Part shown: one piece after another, positions 34,091 through 46,464 of the stretch | Layout: every line of letters begins with the position of its first letter | How positions within the stretch are numbered: the first letter of the stretch is position 1 | Assembly: GCA_900312665.1 (NCBI GenBank) | Contig: ONZQ02000009.1 | Coordinates: 418,420-482,419 of the forward strand | Direction: 5' to 3' | DNA from: Cephalotrichum gorgonifer | Taxonomy: Eukaryota > Ascomycota > Sordariomycetes > Microascales > Microascaceae | DNA: 64,000 nucleotides | Notes under the pieces: generated by a model | What the model was told of the DNA's origin: nothing | Databases searched by the model: none | What the model saw: the letters and a program-made list of their open reading frames with translations, nothing else | Translations under genes and position numbers: made by a program

Positions 34091-36990
34091 GGGGGGGAGC
34101 ATGTAGGACGATGTCTGGACCTCTTTCCCCCCAACCTCTGTTCCGCCCGCGTTGACACCCGCCCGATGGGGGTACCACGGCGTCTGTGACTTGGGGGCGC
34201 AAAGGGGGGGAGGCAACTTCTGCGGATGCGCGAGTCGTGTTCCGGCTGCGGCGCCATACCACTTTCGATATATTTTTTTGGTCGAGTAACACGCGCGGTG
34301 ATGGAGTACCCTGCGGCTACTCGTAATACTTCCTCCACGTATGAGTAGGAGTACTCCTCGCCCCCCCTTCGCGTGGGGCACAATACGCCTTGGACTCGGA
34401 CATTCGGACAAGTACGAAGTACGTGTGGGGGTTGCATGCAGCCGCTAGATCCTGTTACGAGTAAATAGTAGTTGCAGTAGATGTGATAAGCGAGGTGTGA
34501 AGGGGGAGGGGAAAGAGAGGGTAGGGGGGGAATGGATGGATGGATGGTGATGGCGGTCAAGGTGTTGGTTCAAGGTTGACGCTGGTGATGTCAAGGATGA
34601 GCACGGATGTCGTCGGTGTGATTGCGATTGCTTGTCCTACTCGTAAGTCCTGAATGGCACAGGTCTGAGTACGTATTTGCTCCTTGTTCGGGGCCTGTCA
34701 CGAATTCGGCAGGAACGCCCGCCGACTTCCATGGGCTCATGTCAGAGGTCCGAACGGCAAGTGACAGGCGTCTCGGGGAATTCGAGGCAAGAACGATGGA
34801 CCCCAAGCTCCGGATTCGGAAGGAGCTGCTCATACTCGCCATACGTGCCAAGCGACTGGCTAAGGGCTAATATCACAAAAAAAAAGGGATGGGAGAAAGA
34901 AAATAACGTCAAGTATTCCCCCACCCACCCCCCAATTAGTATTACAACGCCCCCGCTGTCTTTTTAAGTGTTCTCCAGCAACCAGAAGGAACGAACTGCC
35001 ATCGTTTGGTATCCACCCGCTTCTTTTCATTGATATAAGGCTGAACCTTTGAACAAGAAAATCAAGGCGAAGGAAATAGAACAAGAAAAAATCAAGCATG
35101 GAACGTTTCGAGTCTAGTTCCCGCCGCCAAATGGAAGGAAAAAGCAATTATGAAGCGCGCAAGTCCCGGGCGCGGGGGAGACCCCGGCAGGCGACAGCGA
35201 CATGGGTGGCTGCCTTGGCCCTGCATGTCCGGGCCAGGGTTCCATGTGGACTGTTGTGATACCATGTTAACGACGGAGTATTGTTGCGAGGTAGGTACTC
35301 CGTACTCTGCATTAGTACTTGCAGTAGGAGCAATAATACGGAGTAAGCAGAAGCAACAATAGTCAGTTCTGTTTCTGAGGAACCAACCATCGGGTATATT
35401 ATGCTGCGCTGGGACCTCAACAATGTACTCGTATTATCTGTAGTCTGCAGTGCGAGCTAGGACGGGTCTGGACGCGTCCGCAGCTGCTAACGGCGGCTCG
35501 CACCAGCTCGACTTCTCGCCTTTACAGGTACAGGCACAGGCAGGCAAGCACCGAGCTGCTTCCACCGGCCGGAGCAATCATGGATTGGACAAGCCCAACC
35601 TTCCCTCGTATCCCACTTTCCGATCGCTTGCATACAGCCGGGAGCAGAGCTTGTCATCAAGGTCAGCGGGCGTTTTAAACCTACCCCACCCGGTACTCGA
35701 AGGGGCATGCGTTGTGTGGTGTATTATTTGCTTGATATCCCCTTTCCTTCCAGAACTGCATTTGCCACATGCACCTTCCTCCCCTCCCACGAGAGCTCAT
35801 ATGCATGACACCACCACCGCCCCGCTCTGTAACCTCATTCATTGTTGCTCCATTTGATGCTCGGGAGCCTGTTGGCTCGCCCCATCCAGGCAGGCAAGCT
35901 ATTACCTACCTACGTCTCAGAACGTGACCAAGAATATGACAGAGTTTTATTGGGACCACCCGGATGTCCAAGTAGCATCTCCGGACACGACCACTCGTAC
36001 GAATTCGGGTCCGCCTCTCCTCCCTCAAAAACCCCTCCCCCGCTGTCTTCTTTAATTAATACCTCTCCCAAGCTCTCCTTAAAGGAGGACAGGCCCTTGA
36101 CGGCCCAGAAACGTGCGTCAAATGCCGACTAATCGTAGCTCGAGCCTCGGCCCAGCCTGCCCAACCGCTATGCCACCCGGCCAAGCCCCCATCGCGGTTT
36201 AAACGCCATGCAGCATCACATGATATGTATAGATAACGGCGAGATTTTTTCTTATTAAAACCTGATGGGTGGGGCTAACAACGAGGAGGAACGAATTGTG
36301 ATCGCATCGCAGACACAATGGGTGATTTAGCTGTGCCTAGCCCGAAGTGGTAAGCAGTTTTCTTGCTTTCTCTCGTGTCCTGTTCCCCCGGCGCTGCTTG
36401 AACTGCCCGCCAAGTTCAAGTGAGGGTGCAGCTGCATACCTCAACATTTTCCCTCTTCATCGATCCGCATCGTGATAGGGTGAGAGTGTGCTGCTTTTGT
36501 GGAGGAATAGGCCCGGCGTGGCGTTAGATGGCTCACTTATACTTTGTTACTAGGTGGTTTACTCCCCGGCCCCCCCCGAGCTGAAGTACCCGGGATCCTG
36601 TTGTGAAACAGACCCGGTTCAAACTTCCCACCCTGGGGCATCGTTCTCCCCTACATACCTGCCTGCGTGCCTTTTTGCCCGTCCCACTCTCCGTGAAAGG
36701 ACATCCTGCTCACACAGGGAGGTTGGCGCTCCAGACACGAACGTCCGTCTACACCTTCCAAAGTGCAACTCGGGGCCCATACTTATACGACCCTCTCTCA
36801 AGAAATTAATCAGCGGTTACGCTCAGAGACGAGGGCAAGCATAGGCATAGTGATCATGCGGAACATCCCATCGCCAAGGCGGGGGTTGGTGGGTTGCAGG
36901 AATATCAAGTTCTATCCGTAAATGGTATCTATTGTCCTTTTCGGCACTCTGGCTTTATGTGCCCCGTCCTGTATATGTATCTACCACTCC

Positions 36991-39497
36991 TCAGGACCTC
37001 TTCTTCGCCTCGGCCCTCCTCCTCTTCTCCGCGGCCCGCACAAGCGCCGACCGGACCTCTCCCGCGTCAAAGGTCTCCAAGTCGTAGTAGTTCGGCGCAA
37101 TCTCCTGTTCGCGAAACTGTTAGCATCATGAACAAGCCCAATAGATAAAAGACCCCTCCTGCCCCTAGAAAAGGAAAGGGGGGGGGAGTAAAACAAACAG
37201 GGACAGAAAAAAAGGGGGTAAAACTTACGAGAAGCCATTCGGGCTTGATCCCCGTGCAAGTCCGAACATACTGATGCGAGGTGAGCACAAACTCATTGTA
37301 CACCACCCACTCGAAGTCCGTCTTCAGCACCGTAGACGGGTGCAGCTTGACGACCTGGTTGTCCTTGATCGTCGTGTACGACTTCCCCGAGCCGCTCTTC
37401 TTGGCCACCTGCATGAAGAAGCCCGCCAGGAGGGCCCTCCGGATGTTGGTGTAGTAGTTCTTGTCCTCGAACGGCGTCGAGACCAGCTCGAGCCCCCGGG
37501 ACTCCATGATGCGCTTCAGCTGCGACCGCACGTTGTCCGCGCTGTTGAGGTGCCGGAGCGACAGGAAGTGCTGGTGGCACCACGACTTCTCGTCGCCCAT
37601 CGGGTCGTTCTGCTGGCCCTTGAACGCGTGGTACGCGTTCAGGAGCGTCAGGTGGTCGCCGTCCGGGTGCGAGAAGTGCGCCTTCATCTCGTCCGCCCGC
37701 TTGCGGTTGTTGGCCGGCCGCATGAAGATCTGTGGCACCGACAGGAGCGCCGTGATGGAGAGCATCTCGTTGGAGCAGTAGAACTCCGGGGACGAGATCA
37801 GCATCACCGCGAGGGCGGGGTCGAGCGGGAACTCGGACGCGAGGCTGCCGAGCGTCGTGAGCGCGCCCTCGTCGTCCAGGCAGGCGAGGTAGTTCAACTC
37901 CTCGAGCGCGCGCATCATGGTCTCGGGCGCGGGCGGGTCCATGAAGTCGAAGTGGACAAGGTCCTCCACGCCGAGCTTCTTCAGCTCGAGCACCGTGTTG
38001 GCCAGGTTCGAGCGGAGGACCTCGGGGTACGTCTGCTCAATGAGCTCCTTCTTGAAAGCCTTCTCGGTGTACAGCCGGAAGCACTTTCCGGGCTTCGTAC
38101 GACCTGCTCGACCGGCACGCTGCTGCGCCGACGCCTTGGATATGGGGGAGACGAGGAGAGACTCTACCCTGCTGCGCGGGTTGTAGATCTTCTGCTTGCT
38201 GAATCCCGGATCCACCACGTAGACGATGCCGTCGATGGTCAAACTCGTCTCCGCGATGTTGGTCGCGATAATGCACTTCCGCCCCGGCTTGCCGCCCTTC
38301 CTAAACGGAGCGGGCGCCTTGTCGAAGATCTTCTGCTGCTGGTGGGGGGGCAGGGTCCCGTACAGGGGGTAGACGACCAGGGGGCCGCTATCCATCTCGC
38401 GAGCCATCTCCTCGGACTCCGCGGCGATCTTCCTACACGCATCCTCGATTTCCTCCTCGCCCGTCAGGAAGAGAAGAATGTCGCCTTCCGGCTCAGACGC
38501 GTGTATCTGCAGGACCGTCCTGATGGCGGCCTCGACATAATCGCGCTCCGGCTCCGCCGTGTAGAAGATCTCGACGGGGTGCGTTCGTCCGGGAACGGCC
38601 AGGAGCGGCGCGTCGTTGAAGTACCGCTGGAACTTCTGCGCATCGAGAGTGGCCGACATGATGACGATCTTGAGGTCCGGCCGCCTCCGCGCCACGTCCT
38701 TTAGGAGGGCCATGAGGATATCGGTAGCCAGCGTGCGCTCGTGAGCCTCGTCGAGGATGATGCAGCTGTACCGCGACATATCGTGATCGTGCATGGCTTC
38801 CCTCAGAAGCATACCGTCGGTCATGTACTTCAGGATGGTGTTCTGCGACGTCATGTCCTCGAAACGGATGCTATATCCCACCTCCTCACCCAGCCGCACG
38901 TCCATCTCATCCGCCACACGGCTCGCGACGGACATGGCAGCCACTCGACGGGGCTGGGTGCAGGCGACGAGCTTCCCGTCGAGTTGGGGGAGCTCGTCGT
39001 ACACGACATACTGAGGGATCTGAGTGGTCTTTCCGGAACCGGTCTCACCGACAAAGACTAGGATCTGGGTCGAGTGGTACTTGTCGAGGAACTCTTGCCT
39101 AGAGAGCGGGTACCAGGTTAGCGGGGGTGGACAGGGGTCGCGGGTTGCTTGTGTCGGATTCTGCGGGAGCTTACCTCTGCTTGTGGACAGGCAGATCTCT
39201 CCTCCCCTCCAGGATCCCGAAGTACTTCGCGCTATGGGGCCTACCTGTGAAGGGGTTGGTATCCCTGTCCTCGACCTTCTCTGCCTGAGCCGCCGTTGTA
39301 TTGCGCTTCTCGAAGCCGGCAAAGGGGTCGGAAGAGCCGTCGCCGTTCGCATTCCCGTCGTTCATGTGAGCAAGGTACGGGTTGTATCCCGCTCCCGAAT
39401 CGGCCCGGTCCTCGAGTCGAGCGCCCCCCATCTTTGCCTTCTTCCTAGAGTCTTCGCTGTCTCCCGAGTTCGGTCGTTTGGTGCCAGTATCTCCCAT
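36991..39497 (-). CDS. prp43: DEAH-box RNA helicase Prp43
   Basis: Exons 39497-39175, 39098-37229 and 37104-36991 join in frame to 768 residues. Helicase motifs are intact: GETGSGKT (about 125-132), DEAH (224-227), SAT (MSAT), and QRAGRAGR. The N-terminus (MGDTGTKRP) is the short polar Prp43 type, and the C-terminal end EIAPNYYDLETF is diagnostic. Prp43 releases lariat-intron complexes after splicing and acts in ribosome biogenesis, activated by G-patch proteins. It sits next to DBR1, SmF and PRMT5. It is divergent from PRMT5 across about 820 bases. Confidence 0.97.
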
Positions 39498-40319
39498 GGT
39501 TTTCCTGCCAAGAGCGAGGTTATAAGCAAGAGAAGGGCAAGGGTGGTGTGATCGGCGCTTGCGATTTTTTTGCTGGAAAGGGCCTTGGGAGGCTGTAGAA
39601 AGCGACACAGGTGGATGTGCTGAGTCGCAAACTTGATGCGGGACGAGAGGGACGCGGGTAAAAAAGAATTGGGCTCGCCGTTATCGATAAGGAGAAATGT
39701 GGGCCAGGGACTCACCAGCCCCTGCACTTGCTGGCTTACTAGCGGCGGATCTCCAGTCTCAAGCCTGTGAGTGACAGGCTGCCTGTTTTTCATCACGTGA
39801 CACCTGTCTCCTTTGATCGGTTGGCTAACTATCACTCACGATGAACTAGCTCTCAGGATCCGCTAAATATACTCTATCAAGTATGTATATACTTGAAAGT
39901 ACCAGTATTGCTATTCTTCTTCAGTTCTAGAGCCTACTAAAATGTCGACATTTATTAAGAAAATAGAAAGGATTAAGTATGCTATAATAGCTTCTGCGAA
40001 GTTGATTGTTTGCTTATGTGTGTTGCTTGTATGCTCCTGGCAAGTTTGCCCTGATGGGCTCTCTAAATGGGCTCTCACAAGTACCTGTCCGCCGCCTACT
40101 AGTAGTGGATAATATTCAGTCTGGGACCGACTTGGGAGTAAAATTCCATCCCACATTCCGATCGTGCCTTACACATGCAACTCCCGCTGGCTCAAAGAAT
40201 TCAGGTTGAGCGTTTTGGACATTACCAGCCCGAAGCCGAAATTCTCAGGTCCTTTTCGGCCTAACTAACCCCAACCTCGAGTTGGCAAGAGAGACAAAAG
40301 TCTCATCTCATTCATAGCC
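39498..40319. promoter_or_regulatory. Divergent region between PRP43 and PRMT5
   Basis: 822 bases between the start codons. A CACGTG lies at 39794-39799. The centre (about 39850-40000) is AT-richer than the flanks. No gene is supported. Confidence 0.45.
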
Positions 40320-43061
40320 ATGGACGCCTCCTCTATCCATGACCATGACCAGGACCAGGACCAGTCGGATTCGGGCCGCGATAATGGCAACTACAACTTC
40401 CCTCAGATCTACCTAGGCCAGCATGATTCCGCCCGGGGTGAGCCACTCTCGGATGTAGAGTATGGCCACCTGCTTAATCTCGGTGTAAGTATTTAGCTTA
40501 GTACTATTTAATCCCTTCTCGCTCATGACGACGCTTGGGACATGAAGCCCTCACTGGATGCATGTCTAAGAGTTCTGCATAGTTCACCTTTGTCACTGCC
40601 CCAATCACCAACCATCGATTCTATACGCGGGTCCTTGACCTAGTGAGGACTCACCTTCAAGACCTCCCGAGCTTTGCGTCGACGCCCGCTGCCACCACCG
40701 TCACGCCCAGATATCCTGACCCGGTGGTACCTCCCATCACCGCTGAGGACACTGGACTCTACCCTGGTAATACTACCCGCAGCTACACGGCGTACTCCAG
40801 TCCCTGGATCGACATAGCCTCCGAGAACCCTGTGATCTCAAGCGTCTCACGCCAGATCCTCAACCTCGAGATTAACTATGCCAACTTCTGCGGCGTCAGG
40901 ACCGTGATTGTCCCAGGCCCTAGGCAGGATGGCACCACCGAGGCTGGGAGGAGTGGCCTGGCAAGATATGCACGCGCCATAAAAGAGGCGCTTAGCATCG
41001 CCCCTCGGATTAACCTCTCTATTCATCTCCCTATGTATCGAGAGCCTGGGCTCGAGGAGAAGATTGACAGCTTGACGACAAGTCTTGTGAGCGTTGCCGC
41101 TGAGGCGGAAGGCCCCAGTGGCGATGACTCCAGCGGAAAGAGCAAGGAGATTGACCTGTTTAGTTCCTGGGATAGCTGGGATGAAATCAGGTCTTTCTGC
41201 GAATACAACTTTAGGTTGTCTCTGTGTAAGTTCCTTTCCCACCCAACCTAGTACTACTACCAGCCAGAGGGTCAAACAAGCATCGATAGATGAGAAATGA
41301 TAGCGTGGTCACGATGCTCATCTTCTTTATAGGTCTCCGCCTTCCCAAACGCCTCCCCGAGCGCGATCTCCAGACCCGGTGGGTTTCGGAGCCCGTCCAC
41401 ATCATATCGGCCGACGGGGCCGCATTTGCGCGCAACAAGGGCAACTACCCTTGTCTCGGGCCCGATCACCAGTCCCTGATTCACGAGTTCCTACTGCTCA
41501 AGACCCCCCCGTACGTAATGCTCTGCGACGTTGGCCCTGGCCCTTCTGATCTCCCCACTTCGAGCGTTGCTGGGCAGTTCACCCAAGAGACGCTGGACAC
41601 CGCCTTCCCCTCTCTTGCGGACGCACATGCTTCTCAATCAAACAAGGCGCAGAAGCAGGAATTCCTGCCCGGGGCGGCCGACTACGTGAGGTACATGAAG
41701 TGGCTCGAGGACTCGCAAGTCCCTCAATCGGACATGGAGTTCAACACCCTCACCACCTTCCAAGACTGGCTTCAGTCCCCTCTGCAGCCGCTCTCGGATA
41801 ACCTCGAGTCAGCTACCTACGAGGTCTTCGAAGGCGACCCCGTCAAGTACAACCAGTACGAGGAAGCCACCAAACAGGCCCTCCTCCACTGGAGGCGCGA
41901 GGGAAAGCCTACGTCGTCCGAGTCCGGCGCCGTCGTCATCGCCGTCGCGGGGTCTGGGCGGGGGCCCCTCGTCCACAGGGCCCTCAAAGCCAGTGAGGCG
42001 ACGGGCGTGCCCGTCGAAGTCTGGGCCGTTGAGAAGAACCCCAACGCGTACGTATACCTCCTTCGGCGCAACGCTGAGGAGTGGTCGGGTAAGGTCCGCG
42101 TCGTCCGGACGGACATGCGGAGCTGGAGCGGACCACTCCTCTCGAAGGCCGGCGAGGTGCTGGCGAAGTACGGGAAGGTCGACATTCTGATCTCCGAACT
42201 CCTGGGCTCCTTCGCGGACAACGAGCTGTCTCCCGAGTGCCTCGACGGCATCCAACACGTCATCGCGCCCTCGGGCATCTCCATCCCTAGCTCTTACACC
42301 GCGTACATGAGCCCCATCTCCACGCCTCGCATCCACGCCGAGCTACTCTCGAGGGCCGCGGCGGACGACACCAGCTTCGACACGCCCTGGGTCGTCCGCC
42401 TCTTCCAGATCGACTTCGCGGCCCGCAAGGTCCCTGGCCACCCGCGGTATCAGCTCGCGTGGGAGTTCAGCCACCCCGTGTTCGAGGAGACGTGGAAGCA
42501 GATGGTCGCGAGGGGAGAGGGGGGTCTGATCGGCGGCGTAGGGGGTAGCATGGAGGGCTCAGTCGGCGCTAACGAGCATAACGCGAGGTTCTGCCGTACC
42601 AAGTTTGTGTGTTTCCACCGGGGCGTCACACACGGACTGGCGGGCTACTTTGAGTCGACGCTCTTCGAGTGCGAGGGGGAGCATGCTACCAAGGTGGAGA
42701 TCAGTACGCATCCGGAGAGGATCGACCAGAAGAGCAAGGACATGATTTCGTGGTTCCCCATATTCTTCCCGTTGAAGGTAAGTCTCGGCGCACTCCTTTT
42801 CCCGAGAGAGAGGGAGTCTACATCTTTTTTTCTCGCCGCGCTTAGGGAGTACTTTGCTGACCTGCCCCGTGAAACAAGCGACCCCTCCACTACCCCGACG
42901 ACTCCGAGCTCGAGGTCACCATGTGGAGGCAGACGGACGACAAGAGCGTCTGGTACGAGTGGATGGTGGAGGCGTACTGCTGGACGTCCGAGGGGAAGAG
43001 GCTGAAGGTCGGGTCGTCTGACCTCTGCAGCAGCCGCAGTGTGGCCTGCAAGATGTTGTAG
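40320..43061 (+). CDS. prmt5: Type II protein arginine methyltransferase PRMT5 (Skb1/Hsl7)
   Basis: Exons 40320-40484, 40583-41225, 41333-42777 and 42879-43061 join in frame to 811 residues. The N-terminal half is the PRMT5 barrel. SAM motif I is VIAVAGSGRGPLV at about residue 470, and the double-Glu catalytic loop is SELLGSFADNELSPE near 560. The C-terminal beta barrel begins at SSYTAYMSPI. PRMT5 makes symmetric dimethylarginine on Sm proteins and histones, and fungal orthologues regulate Wee1 and polarity. The exon 2/3 join uses GTAAGT at 41226 with the acceptor at 41332; junction residues are less conserved. Neighbouring genes SmF and DBR1 include likely RG-rich substrates. Confidence 0.95.
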
Positions 43062-43354
43062 GCCGCCACCGGATTGGTGACGTTCTGTTTTGTTTCTTTT
43101 TTAAGGGGGGATCGGTAAACTCAAAAGGGACGGGGGGTAGATGTGCCATGGCAGGGAACAAAGGGTTCATGAATAAATAAAAGAAGGTGATCCGTGCCAA
43201 CGCCTGATACTTGCAATCCCCAGTAGAGGTTTCTTTTTCCCTGTCTCTCCCCTCGTCATACCGTTCTTGTTCCTCCCCACCCACGTCATAAATGGTCCCT
43301 TTTTCCCTTTTCCCCGGCATGCTGTGCTTCGCGCCAACCCGTAGCAGCCGTCCG

Positions 43355-43925
43355 CTATTCTCCCATGCTCACATCCCCTTGATCCGCGCTTTTTATCCAG
43401 AGAACGTTGTTACACCTGTGGCCCGTCATGTGTCAGCTCAGTCTCTAATACCTATACCCCCTGCCCCCCTCGTCGCACGAGAAAGGAGGGGAGAGATGAG
43501 AGGAGGGAAATAGGGGGGGAGATTACCGTATAAGTACCTGTCCTAGGTCACCGGTCTTCTTTGTGTCGACCCACTCCTCGGCGCCGCTGAGCTGGATGTT
43601 CATATAGCCGTCGACCGATACAAGGCGGCCCCGGTACTCGGTCTCGCCCCACTTTAGGCGGACGACGATGTCCTTGTCGACACTGGGGAATGTTAGCTCC
43701 TACTCGGGTTGGGACCTTTCATTCCTTCCTGTGGAGGAAGGTCGGGGGGGAGGGGCGAGAATATGGATAGGTGGCAGGCGAAAGAAGAGGATCGTGCGTG
43801 GAGGTAGGCAGAGTCGGGGACGTACAGGTCTTGGAGCATGGGCCGGGGGTTGACTGGAGCGAACTATTGTCGGGGTTAGCCAGGAACCTCGAGTGTTGAA
43901 TTTCGGAGGCGGCGCTTACACTCAT
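43355..43925 (-). CDS. smf: Sm protein F, spliceosomal core
   Basis: Four exons, 43925-43920, 43863-43826, 43682-43527 and 43415-43355, join in frame to 86 residues, exactly the family length. The first exon encodes only Met-Ser. The protein reads FAPVNPRPMLQDL, then VRLKWGETEYRGRLVSVDGYMNIQL (Sm motif 1) and VLIRCNNVLWI (Sm motif 2). SmF is one of the seven ring subunits that bind the Sm site of U1, U2, U4 and U5 snRNAs. The third donor (GTAATC) is non-typical but gives the conserved IRCNNV junction. It is convergent with PRMT5 and divergent from DBR1. Confidence 0.94.
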
Positions 43926-44657
43926 CTTGGCGGTAGGAGGAGACGGGGTGTTCGATTGAGGAGGGGGCCTGGCGACGGGTGGGATGGTCGCAGTTGGTAT
44001 CTGGAGCTTATTGTTTTGGCGGGGAGATTTTGGAGTGAAGTTGAGCGAGGTCGTTCTGCCTGCGGCTACCGCCTTGTTTGGGTGGTCGGTTAGAGGTACC
44101 TCGAGCTCCACTGTATTCTACTTAGTGATCTTTGTACATGGACAATTAGAGGTACGACTACTTCTGGTGAGCTTGGTGCCGGAAACAGCTGGCTCTGCAT
44201 GCTGTTAGTAAAATGGATGCCTGTTCCCCAGTTCTTCAGATGTGAGAAGACTTACCAACTACCTCAGAGCCTTGGCCAAGGTCTCAAGGTAAAGGAAGAT
44301 GATGGATATAGCTATAAAACCCGGTCGGCATGACACCACATACATTGTGCGGTTTTGAGTCACGCCGGCCAGCTTCCCCAGCTCCTGCCATATCAAACCG
44401 TACTCGCATCCTTATAGTCTTGCTAAACTTTTGACCTATCTATTACTCGTACTTAAACAAAACCCGTACTCGAATTTGCAAAACCTAGCGCGAGAGCTGC
44501 TCTGAGAACCTACAAGCACGGTTAATAAGAACATCAAAAGATCTCTCTCAATTTGACGAGACTTGTCTTAGTAAAATCAATTTTGACATTTGCCCCTCCG
44601 CACAAACCGAATCCTCACAAACAAATCGCCGTTCCGTACCCAGCGTAACTAGAACAA
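43926..44657. promoter_or_regulatory. Divergent region between SmF and DBR1
   Basis: 732 bases separating the starts. It is AT-rich in the right half (about 44220-44620) and includes a TATAAAA-like word near 44311 (gctataaaac). No gene is supported. Confidence 0.4.
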
Positions 44658-46464
44658 ATGAGTCCACAACTCGTCGACACTCAAGGTGTCCGGGTCGCCA
44701 TCGAAGGCTGCGTAAGACACCCCCGTCCCTACTTCTCCCATATCACCCACGTCTCACTGACCCCCTTCCCAGGGCCATGGCACCCTCGATGCCATCTACG
44801 CCTCCATCGCCCAGTCCTGCGTCGAACGCGGTTGGGACACCGTCGATGTAGTGCTCATCGGCGGCGACTTCCAGGCCGCCCGCAATGCCGCCGACCTCAC
44901 TGTCATGGCCGTGCCCGCCAAGTACCGCCACCTCGGTGACTTTCCCGCGTATTACCGTGGCGACCGCACGGCGCCGTACCTCACGCTCTTCATCGGCGGG
45001 AACCACGAGGCGAGCGCCCACCTCTGGGAGCTGTACTACGGGGGCTGGGTATGCCCCAACATCTACTACCTCGGCCACGCGGGCGTGGTAAGGGTGGGGC
45101 CCTTGAGGATAGCGGGCATGAGCGGGATCTGGAAGGGCTTCGATTACAACCGCACGCACTTCGAGAGGCTGCCGTTCAGCCCCGACGACGTCCGGAGCTT
45201 CTACCATGTCAGGGAGGTGGACGTGAGGAAGCTTCTCTTGCTGAGGACGCAGGTGGATGTGGGCATGAGCCACGACTGGCCGAGGTATATCGAGAGGCAC
45301 GGGGACGAGAACCACCTATTCTCAATGAAGAAGGCCTTCAGGAAGGAGTCGTACGATGGGACGCTGGGGAGTCCCGCGGCGGCGTACGTGATGGATCGCT
45401 TGAGACCTCATTACTGGTTTTCTGCACATATGCATTGCAAGTTTTCCGCTCTCAAGACCTATCCTCCAGCAGCAGCAGCGCAAGCTCCGGCTGCGGAGAC
45501 GCCGAAAGCCCCCGAGCCTACGCCAAGCGAGCCACAGGGGAATCCGGACGAGATTGATTTGGACATGGATGACGAGGAGGAGCAAGCCCCCGCCACGGAG
45601 ACACCAAAGGCACCTGAGCCCGCACCAAGTGTGCCGCAGGGGGGAAACCCAGACGAGATCGATCTGGACCTGGACGACGAGGGGCCTCCGGTCAAGGCAA
45701 CACCTTCCGGCACCTCGAACACCGATACGCAGGGAAAAGGGACTTCCGTTCCTGTCAGCCTCCGCGCCCAACTTCCCGCCTCCTTCGCGAAGCCTAACAG
45801 GCCGGACAGGCCCGAGAGGCGTACCCCAGGCCAGCCAGTCCCCCCGGGCATCACCAACACGACGGTCCGCTTCCTCGCCCTAGACAAGTGTCTACCAGGC
45901 CGGCATTTCCTCCAGCTTTGCGAGATCCAGCCGTCTGAACAAGGCCAATCATCCACAGGTGCGGAGGAGCCATCTAAGGAAAACGTCGAGGGCAAAGAGG
46001 GTCCGCGCTTCCCACTGCAATACGACGCGGAGTGGCTCGCGATAACCCGGGTCTTCTCCAAGTACCTCACGATAGGCGACCCATCCGCCACCAACCCACC
46101 CGACCTTGGCGAATCTCACTATAACCCGCTCATCGACGCCGAGCTCGCCTGGGTAGAAGAGAACCTGGTGAAGAGGGGTAGGATGGAGGTCCCGAGGAAC
46201 TTTGAGCTCACGGCGCCGGTGCACGTAGACGGTATGCCGGAGAGCACCAACGGACAGCCCGTGGAGTATACGCATCCTCAGACAGCGGCGTTTTGTGAGT
46301 TGCTAGGGGTTCCGAACTTGTGGAGTGGGACTGAGGAGGAGAGGGAGGCGAGGAGAGCGAAGGGGCCGGCGCCTGGCCAGCAGAGGGGCAGGGGCGGAAG
46401 GGGAGGAGGTCGCGGAGGAGGGAGGGGAGGCCGAGGGTCCAGGGGCAGGGGGGGACGGTGGTAA
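44658..46464 (+). CDS. dbr1: Lariat RNA debranching enzyme Dbr1
   Basis: Exons 44658-44711 and 44773-46464 join in frame to 581 residues. Metallophosphoesterase motifs appear in order: GCGHG at the exon junction, GGDFQ, GGNHEAS, SHDWP and WFSAHMHCKF. These coordinate the metal ions that hydrolyse the 2'-5' branch. A middle low-complexity stretch (about residues 255-325) contains two copies of an acidic module, and the C-terminus is an RGG/RG-rich tail ending at GGRW. The enzyme turns over intron lariats and feeds snoRNA maturation. The tail and the adjacent PRMT5 gene suggest arginine methylation, which is an inference. Confidence 0.95.
45481..45685 (+). repeat. Tandemly duplicated acidic module inside DBR1
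   Basis: Two head-to-tail copies of about 33 codons, each with the pattern ETPKAPEP-x-PS, then NPDEIDLD and an acidic end. Nucleotide differences are largely at third positions, so the duplication is not recent. It lies between the catalytic domain and the conserved C-terminal part. Confidence 0.85.

Larger units (their letters stand above)
32736..36990. other. Gene-poor stretch, 4.3 kb
   Basis: No gene is supported. It contains a TTGGT/CTGG-type repeat (about 33605-33655), a GT/GC microsatellite (34021-34090), poly-G and poly-T runs, a candidate hairpin near 35270-35345, and several TACTCGTA-like words. An ATG at 36318 opens 10 codons followed by a consensus donor, but no continuation is convincing. 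Confidence 0.5.

Noticed and set aside
34591..34870. Overlapping open frames on both strands around 34.6-34.9 kb
   Set aside because: Both strands are open for about 80 codons, but neither product resembles a family I can name, and there are no supporting start or splice signals.
36318..36844. ATG at 36318 opening MGDLAVPSPK, followed by a consensus GTAAGC donor and a downstream open frame
   Set aside because: No acceptor gives a convincing continuation; the frames that result stop quickly, and I recognise no family. It may be a gene remnant or chance.
37274..38704. 476-codon plus-strand frame inside PRP43
   Set aside because: It mirrors the PRP43 coding sequence on the opposite strand; its Arg/Val/Leu-rich composition is typical of such shadows.
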